Shown one piece after another: positions 1 to 12,100 of a stretch of DNA of 64,000 bases (its first letter is position 1; each line of letters opens with the position of its first letter). Below the pieces are notes generated by a model, which saw only the letters and a program-made list of their open reading frames with translations, made no database searches and was not told the origin of the DNA. A program made the translations under genes and the position numbers. The stretch is from Prosopocoilus inquinatus (taxonomy: Eukaryota > Arthropoda > Insecta > Coleoptera > Lucanidae), in contig CM069878.1 of the NCBI GenBank assembly GCA_036172665.1, positions 23,983,501 through 24,047,500 on the forward strand, written 5' to 3'.

Positions 1-321
1 CCATCCCTCACATTCTTTACCCCTTCTCTTTCTTCCCTTCTTCAGTTATTTCATATTTTATTCTTTTTTTTTTCTTCCGTACTCCTCATGCTATTATTTT
101 TCCCTTAGAATAATTTTTCTTTATGTTCTATTTCTTATTTTTTTCCTACATTGTTTCTTTAGTTTTTAGTTTTAGGTACGCCAGGTAAAACAATATGCTC
201 GTTACGAGTTCACTCATGGATTACCTTCTGGTTTCACCTGTTGTAACGAGCTTTATTTATTTTGTGTTCCTATGTTATCCATTATCAAATCAATAAACGT
301 ATTGTTATTATTATTATTAAG
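1..321 (+). mobile_element. 3' end of a LINE-type retrotransposon
   Basis: This stretch ends in CAATAAACG (291-299) followed by an ATT/TTA triplet run at 301-320. The same layout, AATAAA then a TTA run, closes the complete LINE at 997-4990 (minus) and the LINE fragment at 61600-62056. No reverse-transcriptase frame is visible here, so it would be a 3' untranslated region whose body lies left of the window. The T-rich first 180 bases carry no recognisable signal. A chance microsatellite next to a polyadenylation signal is the alternative. Confidence 0.35.
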
Positions 322-996
322 AAGAAGTTTTCATTTCAAAGAAGTGCTGGATACGTTTTTTGTAGGCAAGTATTTGGCCAGTGGATTAAGCACAAAAAAA
401 AGCAGTGAAAAGAAAATATTGAATTATCAAATTCATACATTAAACAGAGTCTTGTTTATTATTCACAACTACTTGATTATCTTAACAGATAATACACGCC
501 TACTATCCAAATAACAGTGTAACAATAATTTCAACATTTTTGCCTCCATATTTTTAGGATTCTCACTGATTATCTGAAATGTAAGTTGATTTGATCTGGC
601 CTCATTTGATAATTTTCTCTTCCCTGTATTAAAAAAATACATGATTATGAATATGAAAAACCAGAAATTTCCGTCAAATGGTGATGTGATATAAATGGTT
701 TGCATTCTGAGTTAAAAGGTTTTATTTGATAGGTCTCGAAATGTAAGAGCATTGCAATAAATTCACGTAATAGTTATTTATTATTTTGTTATGGTACTTC
801 TTTCTGTACGAATTTCAATTTATCAAAACCTTCTCGTCTATCCTACAGGCAGGCCTCTTTGAAGCCGTTGAAACTGCATCCCCAATTATTACACTAACGA
901 TTCTCCCAAATAAAAGAAAAATTCCTTTTACCTTTCAGTTAATTAATCCTTTCGTAATATATTTACACAGGTTCGTTTTAGTTATTTTAGATTTTA
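322..996. other. Unassigned stretch with one weak spliced-exon candidate
   Basis: No gene is recognised. On the minus strand an acceptor-like TTTTTTTAATACAG lies just before base 623, and the frame stays open from 623 down to a stop near 469, giving about 50 residues. Its composition slightly recalls the C-terminal exon of an insect chemoreceptor, but no conserved motif is present. I do not call it a gene. Confidence 0.2.
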
Positions 997-1078
997 TAAT
1001 AATAATAATAATAATAATAATTTTTATTGTACCACACAAAGAAAATAGTTCCAGTACAGTAAGGTCAAAAATATTAAT

Positions 1079-3805
1079 TTACAAAACTTTACAATTCAAG
1101 TATTCTTCTACATTATAGAAGCATTGCTCTTCTAGGAGGGTTTTCAAATGTTTTTTGAAGGAGGGTAACGGTTGCTCTCTCCAGCTTATTGGAATTTTGT
1201 TGTACAGTTTCAGGTGGAAGTGTTGAGCTTCCGTGGTTGCTATCCGGTGATATGGGATGCTGATATCTTGATTTCCTCTCAAGGTGTAGTGGACTTCATC
1301 TCTTCTGTGTTTCAGAGTAGAACTTTGGTTTTTTGCTGCAATCAGTTGAGTTAGAATGTATGCACTTGGGAGAGTCGGAATTCTGAACTGTTTGAAGAGA
1401 GGTCTGCAGTGTGTATCCCAGCTAACGCCTGCTATTGCTCTCACAGCTTTCTTTTGTAAGGTAAAAAATTGTTTAGCGTGAGCAGATCTTCCCCATACTT
1501 GAAGCCCATAAATCATCCTTGAGTGGAAGGTCGCATAATAAGTTGTAATTGCGGCTTCGGTATTTATCAGTTGTTTTATTCTTTTGATTGCGAATATAGC
1601 TTGGCATAATTTGGATGACAACAGATTGATGTGGGCTTTCCAAGTCATCCTGCTATCTAGAGTTAGCCCCAAGAAAGACGCGTTTCCTAAATTTTCAGTT
1701 TCACACCATCTATCACTTGTGAAATTAATTTTTACGGTTTTATTTTGATTTAAAACCAAGTGATTTTCTGAGAACAAATCATGTGCTTCTTTGAAAGCAA
1801 GATGAGCTTTTTGTTTCAGGATTTCCTTATTTTTGTCTCTAACTAACAAGGTTGTATCGTCAGCATATAATATAGTGTATCCTGATATCTTCGCGGGAAG
1901 ATCATTTATAAAAATTGTGAAAAACAGAGGACCCAAAAGTGAGCCTTGGGCAACTCCGCACTTGATTTTACGCAATTGTGATTGTTCGCCTCTGAAATCT
2001 ACCAGTTGTTCTCTGTTGGTGAAATAAGATTCTATTAATTCTAAAGCAACGCCTCTAATACCGTAATGGTTAATCTTTTTTAGGAAAGCGTCATGATTCA
2101 TGCAATCGAAGGCTTTGGTTAGATCGCATAAAATAGCCTCGCAAATTTCGTGATTTTCCAATGCTTCGCATACAAGATTTACTATGGAAACGGCAGCGTT
2201 AGTAGTACTTTTTCCTATTCGGAATCCGTATTGGTTTTCGCAGATGGAGTCATATTTGTCCAAAAATTGTAATATTCGCTTTGCGAGAACAGCTTCGAAT
2301 ACTTTAGAAAAGACAGGCAATATGGATATTGGTCTGTAATTATCACAAGAAAGAGGGTTCCCTTTTTTCAAGATTGGTATAACTCTGGCTGTTTTCAATT
2401 TCTGCGGATATACTCCTTTGACAATACAGGTATTTATGATGCCAGTAAGTGGTAGCGAGATATGTTCGTTAACTCTTTTAATTAGTTTAACGTTCAGGCC
2501 GTCAACGTCCGGTGTTGCTGATGCATTGAGTCCGTTAATAATTTTTTCCGTTTCCTCTCTTGTAACAGGAGCAAAAAAGAGTGAGCTACCGGGTGTTTTT
2601 TGACTTAGGGCGTTCTTCAGGGAAGTTGAATTGGATTCTGGTAGTGTCTTGACTATTTCGGGACCAACGTTACAGAAGAAATTATTAAGTTCTTCACTGG
2701 AAGGTCCTGCTGCTGTACAGTTGACTTTATTCTGATTCAGTTCTCTCCTGATAACTTTCCAGACACCTTTCTGTTTATTATTTGCCTCTTGAATCTCTTT
2801 TAAATTGTTTCTTTTCTTTTCACTCTCTGCATATTTTCGGTAAAACTTTCTATAGTTGTTCAGTATGTTTCTGGTGTCATCGTCACGGGTTTTTTGGTAT
2901 ACCTCATGGATAAAATGGTAAGTATTACGAATCTGCTGCAGTTCGTAAGACGTATGATTGTATTTATTACTTCTCTTGATGACCTTGACGGGAAAAGATG
3001 ATTCGAAATAGTTTTTGAATGTCTGAATGAAGTTGTCGTATTTCAGATTAGGGTCTAATTCGGTGTATACAGTTAGCCAGGTTTCTTCTGAAAGTAGTTG
3101 GCTGAATTTGTCATATGCATGTTGCGAGAAGAGTCGTCTTTTTGATGATAAATGGTCCTCCTTGTAATAACGTATTGACAGCATCTGTGCGTCATGATCT
3201 GAGAGCCCTGCAGGAAATGAGACCGCCTCAGAATCATGAATATTTGTGTATATGTTGTCGATGGAAGATTTGGAGTTTTGTCCGTATCTTGTGTAAGTAT
3301 CTATGGTATAATGAAGTCCGTATGCTAGGTAAGTATTACGAATTTCTACAAAATCTTTACCTTCCTTTTTAAGATCTGCGTTGAAATCGCCGGATATTAC
3401 TATTTTGACATCTTTACTATAGTTGTGATCAATGTGCTCTAAAATAGTATGCATAATTGATACATATGTGTTTACATTTGAATCGTTTGTTCGATATGTT
3501 GTGATAACGATTAGATTCATTTCAAGGAGATATACGCCTATTAATTCACAAGCGAATTCGACTGATTGTTTTTTTATAAATTCAATATGTTTGAATTTTA
3601 CATTATTACGGATGTATATGCAAACGCCTCCATGTTTGGCAGTATTTCTGAAATAACAAGCCGCTTGATCGTATCCTATAATTGCATACATTGTGTAATT
3701 TTCTTTTTGAAGCCAATGTTCGCTGAGACAGATGACAGATATATTTTTTTCTCGAGCCAAGACTTCCATAGCCCCGATTTTATTTGTGATACTTTGTATA
3801 TTCAA
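1079..3805 (-). CDS. LINE ORF2: AP-type endonuclease + reverse transcriptase
   Basis: ORF2 drives target-primed reverse transcription: the endonuclease nicks chromosomal DNA and the reverse transcriptase copies the element RNA into the nick. Residues 1-210 form an exonuclease-endonuclease-phosphatase domain (SEHWL at 28-32, SGDFNADL at 138-145, SDHDAQ at 202-207). The reverse transcriptase follows: PILKKG and NYRPISILPVFSK at 477-501, DLTKAFDCMNH at 561-571, GVAQGSLLGP at 617-626 and catalytic YADD at 647-650. The C-terminus (PSFKKHLKTLL, FYNVEEYL) is typical of CR1/Jockey ORF2. No stop interrupts the 908 codons. The first codon given here is TTG; the frame is open further upstream and overlaps the end of ORF1, and the first ATG is residue 13. 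Initiation may depend on ORF1 translation. All catalytic motifs look intact. Confidence 0.92.
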   Translation of the reverse strand: MNIQSITNKIGAMEVLAREKNISVICLSEHWLQKENYTMYAIIGYDQAACYFRNTAKHGGVCIYIRNNVKFKHIEFIKKQSVEFACELIGVYLLEMNLIVITTYRTNDSNVNTYVSIMHTILEHIDHNYSKDVKIVISGDFNADLKKEGKDFVEIRNTYLAYGLHYTIDTYTRYGQNSKSSIDNIYTNIHDSEAVSFPAGLSDHDAQMLSIRYYKEDHLSSKRRLFSQHAYDKFSQLLSEETWLTVYTELDPNLKYDNFIQTFKNYFESSFPVKVIKRSNKYNHTSYELQQIRNTYHFIHEVYQKTRDDDTRNILNNYRKFYRKYAESEKKRNNLKEIQEANNKQKGVWKVIRRELNQNKVNCTAAGPSSEELNNFFCNVGPEIVKTLPESNSTSLKNALSQKTPGSSLFFAPVTREETEKIINGLNASATPDVDGLNVKLIKRVNEHISLPLTGIINTCIVKGVYPQKLKTARVIPILKKGNPLSCDNYRPISILPVFSKVFEAVLAKRILQFLDKYDSICENQYGFRIGKSTTNAAVSIVNLVCEALENHEICEAILCDLTKAFDCMNHDAFLKKINHYGIRGVALELIESYFTNREQLVDFRGEQSQLRKIKCGVAQGSLLGPLFFTIFINDLPAKISGYTILYADDTTLLVRDKNKEILKQKAHLAFKEAHDLFSENHLVLNQNKTVKINFTSDRWCETENLGNASFLGLTLDSRMTWKAHINLLSSKLCQAIFAIKRIKQLINTEAAITTYYATFHSRMIYGLQVWGRSAHAKQFFTLQKKAVRAIAGVSWDTHCRPLFKQFRIPTLPSAYILTQLIAAKNQSSTLKHRRDEVHYTLRGNQDISIPYHRIATTEAQHFHLKLYNKIPISWREQPLPSFKKHLKTLLEEQCFYNVEEYLNCKVL

Positions 3806-3846
3806 GTGTAATATGTTAAATATTTTATCCGTAGCTAAATTGTAAG

Positions 3847-4957
3847 CTACTCTCCTCCGGTCGGGGTGTGAGTTATTTGAAAATTTTGATGATTTCGAGA
3901 ATTTTGCGGTGCTTGATAGCGAGGGAAAATATATTTACTAATCTCAACTCCCTGAGGCCAATATTCGGGATTATTTACACGCTCATATTCTTTGGAGTTT
4001 ATAGTTAGTATGTAATTGATATTACCCAATCGTGAATTAACTTGGTTGCATTCAAATTTGTCGTGGTTTAGTATTCCCCTAATATGTTCTTTGACTTTTT
4101 CCACGGATGTATCTCTCTCTATTTTTGAGATAAATAATTTTACTTTTTTTTCTGAAGCTCGAAAATTCGTCGAAGTTCCCGTACCTACCATGATTGGCTT
4201 AAAACGTTTGTTCTTATTTCCACGCGAAATCATTGTGAAATCTGTAGTGTTGTAAGTCAAATTTTTATCGTTCGCAGTGTTAGGGTAATTAACAGTATAA
4301 TCTTCCCGGTCTAAGTTTATTATTTCTTCCATAACATTCTTTTGCTTTTTTTCCAAAACTTGAGCGTATGTTTGTGTACGTTCATCACTTTTCCCCTGTA
4401 CTCTTATCAGTTTGGACCGACACTTTTAAGGCAGGTTTATTTGTTTCTCCACTAGACACAGCGTTCTGCTTCGATGCAGGATTAAATTTGTTTCCGATGA
4501 TTTTACTTTGGGTATGCATGGTTTTCTGTTTCGGCTTATCGTTAACAGAGGTAGTTTGATTTCGATAAATATTATTATCATTTAGTATCTCGAGAAAATG
4601 AATTTTTTCTTTTAACAGAGTAATTTCTTCATTGAGCGTCGTTATTACTATATCCTTATTATCGATAATACATTTTAAATACCTTACGTTTGGGTCTTCG
4701 CTTGCTTCATTCACCAAATATTCGGGACCGTCATTACGGTTATTTTCGATTGATCCTTCCGGTGTTAGGTTATTTGTATCACAACACACTATACTTTGGT
4801 CGTTGATAATTTTGACATGTTTTACATACTTTAAACAGCTAGGGTGACTGTAGGAATTACATTTTATGCACTGGATTCCATTTTCAGGCATCTTTTTACA
4901 TCTTATGCATGATTTTTCACTGGATGTTTGCACTGTTGCTTTCAACTTGTCCGCCAT
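3847..4957 (-). pseudogene. LINE ORF1: PHD-finger RNA-binding protein, split by a frameshift
   Basis: ORF1 of this LINE type makes the nucleic-acid-binding chaperone of the retrotransposon particle. It starts at ATG 4957. Residues 17-59 have a PHD-like zinc-binding pattern: C17/C20, C30/C33, H38/C41 and C58/C59. A short coiled-coil-like stretch follows (residues about 105-125). The first frame stops at 4385 and a second frame continues to 3847. The second half holds an ORF1 C-terminal domain (KVKLFISKIERDTS, later EYWPQGVEISKYIFPRYQ) known from this LINE group. The switch coincides with a run of four G and four A at about 4389-4396, so a one-base indel is the simplest cause. A sequencing error in the homopolymer, or real programmed frameshifting, would also explain it. 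Confidence 0.8.
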
Positions 4958-4990
4958 ACTTTATTTATTTATGAGCACGTAAATAAAAAA

Positions 4991-6188
4991 ATCAAAAACC
5001 AATGTCGAATCGATACATATTCCAAATTAAATATGATTCGCATTAACACTTGCGTCAAGGAATATTTGGAGCGATCATTTATAAAACTGAAGATAAAAAT
5101 GCTTGGCGCCTTTAAATTTTTTTTTTTTAATAACTAATGATAGAGTTTTTTGCAATTGCGTTTCTAATTTGTGAGCTCAAAATGTATCACAATTCTTATT
5201 TGCTTTGATAATATACTTTTTTAATTTCTAAGAAGTACTGCTAGCTGTATTGAGTTTGGGGCAAATATATCGAGGCATTATTTGCATTATATGTTCAAAA
5301 AAAAGGTTCGAATTCGACAGAAATCTATAGTGAAACGTTAAATACTCTTTCCAATTTTAATAGTGCCTGGTTAAATTTTGAAAACTATTTTCTTAAAAAA
5401 AATGAAGTAATAAAATATTACTTCTAATATTTTTCCTCTGAGATAACATTCGATGACACTGTATAGCTGGACATTGACCTAACTAGCCATTTAATTATTT
5501 TGTTAACATGCAATTAGCGTTTCTGAAAAATAAAATGTAAATTCGAGGTTGTTTATTTAAATTAGCATATACTTATTTTTGAAGACACTTTGAACTCGAT
5601 TGATAAATGTAAAATCATGACGTTGCCAAGCTCAGAAATAGGTGTACTACTTTGAAAGAAACCATATTGACATGTCATTATTTCCTCGGGCCTATTTCTA
5701 TTTATGTTCTATTATTATCTAATACAGAGAATCCAGCAACGTTATTATTACGTTCATTTGCAATGAATGAGTCACGCAAATTGTTATTTAAATAAGCGTT
5801 TCATTGACAAATTACACCGCCGCGTTTGTAATCAATGGCTGCACCTTTGAATATTTAATGACACGTAGTTTGCAATATAGCTTTAATTGTATATCTGGCA
5901 ACTAAAAAATGCTGTCTGTGGATGTATCTACTCAATCAGCAGGTTATTTTTTTTTTGTTGAAACTTAAACTCGAAAAAATTCGAAAAACATAAATTAAAT
6001 TATTTCCTATTTATTTGTAGTTAGGTTTTCTTACAAAAATAAAAATATTTACATCTTAACATTTGTATGAGAAAATACAACTGTGAAAATGTGTCGATCG
6101 AATGCCATCATGTAACAACGGCGCAATTTTCGAATCATCTCGCAGCCGTCGTTACACGATACTTTATTCCCTTAAAGCGAAACTAAAT
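4991..6188. other. Intergenic DNA between the LINE and the cuticle gene
   Basis: No coding region is recognised. The stretch is A+T-rich and contains possible polyadenylation signals for the minus-strand cuticle gene (an AATAAA within AATAAATAG near 6010-6016, and AATAAAG near 6160). The part at 5740-5880 is less homopolymeric and contains ATTA/TAAT-type homeodomain cores, so it could be regulatory. Nothing more can be supported. Confidence 0.4.
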
Positions 6189-9100
6189 TTAGAATCGTGT
6201 GAAGGGTTTGTAAGTCTGAGGTTTGTATTGCTGTTGATACTGAGGCTGTTGATATTGTGGTTGTTGATATTGAGGTTGTTGGTACTGAGGCTGTTGATAC
6301 TGAGGCTGTTGATACTGAGGTTCTTGGTATTGAGGTTGAGGAACGACCCTTTGCGTCTGAGCGATGAGGGCAAGCGACTTCTGTATGGCCTCTGGAATAG
6401 GCGGTGGAGTAGGAAGATGCGCTCCTTCTGCACGGAATCCGTTCTCATCAGCCACCCAGGAAACGGAAATGGGAGTTCCATCGGGGGAGGTGTAGGAGTA
6501 CGAGCCTTGAGCCACTTCGGCCTCGGCGTCTTTAACACCTGCGTTTTTCAAGTAACCTTGCGCCTGGGCTTGTTGACCATCACCGGTTTGATAACTGAAA
6601 CAATCCATCCATGAGCAACGAAATTGATATGATTTGCTTAATTAATTTAATTTAATAAGCAAATAGAGCTTGAAGAATTTCGCAATTGATTTATTTATTT
6701 TTTTTAATACGCACCTGTAACTGTATGAACCATCTGGATTTAATTCGTTTGTTTCTGAGACAATTGGCACGTAATTGTTGGAATATTGCTGATAGGGTTG
6801 TCCTTGGTAATAGTTCTGTGGAGCTGCGAAAGCTCCGGCAATAAGGCAGGACACAATAAACTGAAAATAAAGGAAAAATACTTTAGGTTACAGGTTACTT
6901 GATCAGTTAATTTAATAGTACTTTTAAAGGCAATGAAATTCTTATCATTTTTTTATTTACCAAATACAGGGTTTTCCAATTAGAGCGTCAGAACTTTCAA
7001 ATGAAACACTATGATAACTACAAGTTATCTTTTAATTTTAATTTTATTTTGAAGGACAATTGAGGACATTATGTTTTAAAAATAATATCGTTTATTTGCC
7101 TTCCTCGACTTCGCCTGACTGAAAGCATTCTGAAGGCCCAATTTGCTAGTATTCTTTCACACATATCTGGTGGTATATTTGTAATGCTGTATTGAAAGTT
7201 CCGTTTAAGGTAGGGAATTGTTTTTGGTTTATTTTTGTAAGAAATATGCTTGTTTACAAACCCGTCAAGTTAGAAATATACGGAAAACAATATTTTTTTC
7301 TGCAAGAGATGGATCGACCTTCAACTGATAAAGATCCTTTGGCTTCAAATCTTTGAATGATTTGACCCTTATAAGCCTTCAAATGGAGATCTCTATGAAA
7401 CTTCCTTGTCCATATTATCTTAACACAATGTACTGAACTCATTTATTATCAAGATTTGCCATTTACATTCCAAATCAACCTTGTTTTTGGAATTAAAGTT
7501 CTAACTCACTTATTGGAAAACCCTTTATAAAAACGAATGGGCTCTTTCTACAGAGTTAGTAGTAACAATAGATGTAATAGATTTCTTTCTTAAAACAATT
7601 GATGGTACAGTTAAGAGCGTACATCTCATTATAGTTTAATCACTTCAATGTCAAATATGTCTAATTACATTAAACCATAACAGGATGTGAACTACAATGT
7701 AGAATGCAAATGTAGTGAGAACGTTTATAGATTGAGCTAAACGCACATTTTTCTTAAAAATTGTAGACATTTGCATTTTAATAAAGTTGCATTTAAAACA
7801 CTATTGATTCTTCTAACAAAGACAGAAAGAAATTTAATCCTGCTTATTTCAAAACTTTAATGCACCGATTACAATTAATTATTTCCAATTAAGAATAACT
7901 TTATAATACACGATGTTTCACGAATTATTGACCAATATTCTAGGAATAATTCTACGGCCAAGAATTTAATTTATCCTTCGTGTATAAATTTGCAATGTGA
8001 AGCAAACCTGTTAAGTATATTTATAGTATTCCATACTTAAATCGATCGAGGTAGAAACTTTCGTTCGGTTTGTATGTTACATGTAATTAATGGTAAACCG
8101 ATTTTTTAGTGATTTAAATGCACTCATTTAACTTTCTTCACTTTCTAAGTTACATTTGTGTATAATAATCAAGTCGCTCCACCTTCTTCTTTAATCATAA
8201 ACGCCAGAAATATTAAAAGCAAAGACGGAAAAGAATTCGCTGGAGGTTATTGGATAATAATAATGGTTATGTGCCCCAGTTTCTCAATTATAAACTAATA
8301 AGCCAAATGAAACTTCATGATCTCCAAACAACAGCATTTCTACATTTTTTATTATGAGTCTTTTTATTTAGTTAAGAAATCAAACAGTTTTGAAAGTTGA
8401 AACTATGATTAACTTAAGACTACGTCGCCTGTTCTGATTAAAATCATTTCAGAAAGTTATAAAATACTGGGATTTTCGAATTAAGTAACACCGCACTAAA
8501 TTTTTAAAACCCACATAACACGTAAATACCGGTTCTTTATTCGTTATTTATTTTATTATAAAAAAGAATTGAACAAAAAGGTATGAAGGAACATCACAAA
8601 CAAGTAATATTTTCCTCAAAATAAACAAGTTTTATTATGTCTGGAAGTTATTGTTGTAACTAATTAGCATCACTGCCTAAATGTTTACAACAGAGAATTT
8701 TTATTGCCCGCCATAATTAATTAGCACATCCTGTACATCATCTAAGAGGGAGTAAATAAAAGAGATGCGTTCCAAACGATTATGCAAATTGCATTTTTTC
8801 AGATTCAGAAAGTATAATTAGTTAAAGTCTGTCGAATCTAGTAAACTAAAAACTATTTTCAAAAATAATAACATATATAACAGTTATTACAAAAAAATAT
8901 TTTGTTGTTAAAGTCTAACGGGATTTGGGAATAAATATTTTTCCAGGTAAAATAATTTAAAGTGTATATAAAACATATCAGCGTCTCTTTCTTGTCAATT
9001 GAATTCTGAAGGCATTTTTAACACCCAACACAAATAAATTTTTCACTTATTTCATTCGCAAAATTTAAATCAAGGACTGCAAAGAAGAAAATCAATAACA

Positions 9101-12100
9101 ATTTTTGGCTTTATTATGGTAACCAACTGCGATCTACTAATCTCATTCTCTCTTATATTATCTACAAAATTTTATTACGTAATACAAACTTATGCAAATG
9201 TTGACTATTAAATTGAAGAAAATTAGCATATTCTAATAAATTATGAAAATTGTAGAAAATAAAAAAGTGAAAGTAAATGCATTCTCGTTTAAATTTATTA
9301 GCATGTGAAATTTGCATTATTTTTTAGGCCCTCCAAAATCGGTAAAGCAAAAAAGTTGAAATCTCTAAGAGTTATGTCAGCACCTCTACGTCCCAAAAAT
9401 AAATACTTAAACAACTTTTTCTGAGGAAACTTCAAAATCTGATTTCTAAGACAAGATAAGAGTATATTTTTATACGAATAGCAAACGCCAAGTCGATTAA
9501 TTTCTGAGTAGTTTTACGCAACAGTTTTGGTCACACACCACAAAACTTTTACGTGAAATTACTTAAAAGTCATTAAACTATGATATTTCTAAAAAACTTA
9601 GATTACTTTTACATCATTTGGCAATGATTTTCTTAGCGAAATTACAATGTCAATAACTTTTATGTAAAAAAATATTTGATATCGTTTTGTGCAACGTATG
9701 TACTACGAGGCTAAACTTAAATGATACTCCTGCGTGCGAACCACACCCTTAAGAACATTCAGTGTATCATTGATGGTGAGCGTCGTTGTACATGGTTTTG
9801 TTTCAAGAGTTATTATCAGACATATCAAAAAATGTCAAATATCAAAAAATTTATCTGAACTGCCAGAATTTACTAAAATAAAAGAAAACAAATGACGACC
9901 GGGGAAACCTAACAAAAGAGTTCGGTTATTCTAAATGAAACAACCAGAACATTTTTTCGAATTAAAAAAAATATATATTTTTCTCCTAATTTCAAAAATA
10001 TGTAGTTTGCAACACTTGGTTTCATATTTTTGAATTTACTTAAGTTTGCTTCGAATTAATGAGGATTTTATTAAGTATGATAAGAGGTAATTATAATTAC
10101 AAAAGGATAAAAGTATCCAACCCGTTAAGAACGAATTCATTAAGGTCATGCAAATGCGAAATTGCAAGAAATAAATCTATCAGAGGCATTTTGAAACTTC
10201 AACCTCATTTGAATCCAAAATGAAAATAATGATTCATTTCTTACGTTTACATACACAAGCCCGAAATTCGAATGAATGAATTGCGTATTATATAGAAAAC
10301 CATAATTAAAAATATTTTACAGTTTGACTTCAAGGTAAACGCTAGTGTTTCGTTCTATTCTATGCAAATTCATTGCTTTTGTGACGCAATACAGCAGTAC
10401 TAGTGCCCATCAACCAATTTATATCTGAATCTTCAATGCATTTTATCTGAAAAACTATAGATATTAGACCCCATATGCATTTTTGTTTTCTTTTCCTGTG
10501 TACTGCCTGTGGTTGATGGGTCGGACACTTATTTTGAATCACCCAGTATTATTGATTTTTTTTTTAATAATTACCGTATCGTTCAGTATTATTAATTGAG
10601 CCTAATTTTTGTAATTATCTGCGACTGTCAAACTACGTTGTTTTCTACTGCTTCGTCTCAATTTAAGTTTAATTAGTTATCTAATCTTTAATATTTATTT
10701 TCGCGTAAACAAGTTTGAAAAACATGGAAAACGTGATTTTATAGCACAGCATATTGCACTAGAAATATCACAAGTAAACGTTCATTTTAAGATAGAAATC
10801 TGACATTTCACAGACCGACTTTAAACTACATAAAAATTATTCTCAAATTGTAATGTAGTGGAGAAAACATTTTTTTTTTATTTTTAGTTTATCTAACCTA
10901 AACTCTCATAGTATTTTAAAACTGTTCAACAAAAAGAGGTACTCAGAACAAGTGAGTTAATCAAATACAATACAATAATTGAGTGTTTCTTAACTTCATC
11001 ACTTATTTTCAGCAATCTGACCCCACAGGGGTACAAAATAAAACAATTTTTACAAATTATATTTCTAAAATATTCTTGTGCGCAGCTTGCATTAACAGCT
11101 CTATCAATAAGTCAATATTTTTTTTGTTTATTTTTAAAAGGTTCCGAATCATCATTTCCAATAAACCTATAAAAAGTTTCAAAATTATTCAACTATAAAA
11201 AGTTTCAAAATTATTCGACAAAGAAATATAAATATGCACGTAGGATGATTTATTTAAGAAACGAAATCAACGCAATATACAAGATTTGCTGTAAAATCTT
11301 ACACGAAGTAACAGAGAAGTATCGATTCAACCAATGAAAATTAACTGTGATAGTCTGTCTCTCTCACTTTGTACAAGACTACATCAAATCTAAACATAGA
11401 GTCACACGAGTCTTACATATAAACATAGAAAAAGGCAGAATTTGTGAATCTATCATCTGCATCACTTTGTAATAAATTAAAATTGAATGTACAGTGCCCG
11501 AGAAAAGTAAAGTCTCCCGGATAAAATGCAAATGTTCGGGGGAAGCTGTCGAGACATGCATTAATCCCGCTTGCGAAATGTATTTAATCTGCCTGAGAGA
11601 TATTCGACTGCCAGATTCCGTAAGTATAACTATAAAACAAGCGTTATATGTTCCCTAAAGTCATACATTTTTTGCTCTGCAATACATGTAAAATAAATGC
11701 AAAGATAATAATAATCTAATGGAAAAAGTGGCATTTTACTTTTTTTGTGGAAATTGTTTTATAAAAATTAAGTTCCGTAAAATGATTCTCGTACTGTAAT
11801 CACTAATAATTCATTTAAAAAAATATTTGAGAATGTTAGAATATAGGCTTCTAATGTAACTCGTTAAACCAATTACAAGTGAGAGGCATATCTATTTATG
11901 ATTAACAAAAATGAAAAAAGTCCAAGAATGAATTCATTTACAATTTCTAAATAATTAAATTCTATATTTTGTTTAACTGGTATTTGTTTTTATTTAATTT
12001 TAATAAAGTAATATTTTTTAATAGTAGGATATGCACAACTAAAATAGTAAGGGAGACTGTGGTTTAAGAGATAATTGAAATTAACCTCCGCCCACAATAA

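Larger units (their letters stand above)
997..4990 (-). mobile_element. Near-complete LINE (non-LTR retrotransposon), CR1/Jockey-like
   Basis: The element reads on the minus strand: 5' UTR just right of 4957, PHD-finger ORF1 (4957-3847), an endonuclease/reverse-transcriptase ORF2 (to 1079), a short 3' UTR, an AATAAA-like signal, and a TTA-triplet tail at about 1022-997. ORF2 is a single uninterrupted frame of over 900 codons, so the insertion is young. ORF1 carries one apparent one-base frameshift. The ORF1 architecture (PHD finger plus a C-terminal nucleic-acid-binding domain) and the microsatellite tail fit arthropod CR1/Jockey-group LINEs; the exact clade is inferred. The 5' boundary is uncertain because I see no clear target-site duplication. 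Confidence 0.9.

Noticed and set aside
469..623. Minus-strand exon-like frame resembling an insect gustatory receptor C-terminus
   Set aside because: Only general similarity. The diagnostic C-terminal motif of the family is absent and no neighbouring exon fits.
6102..6614. A 170-codon plus-strand frame, very Leu-rich (repeated LLILRL units)
   Set aside because: It is the antisense of the Gln/Pro/Tyr repeat of the cuticle exon. The minus-strand reading has splice sites, signal peptide and the RR-1 domain.
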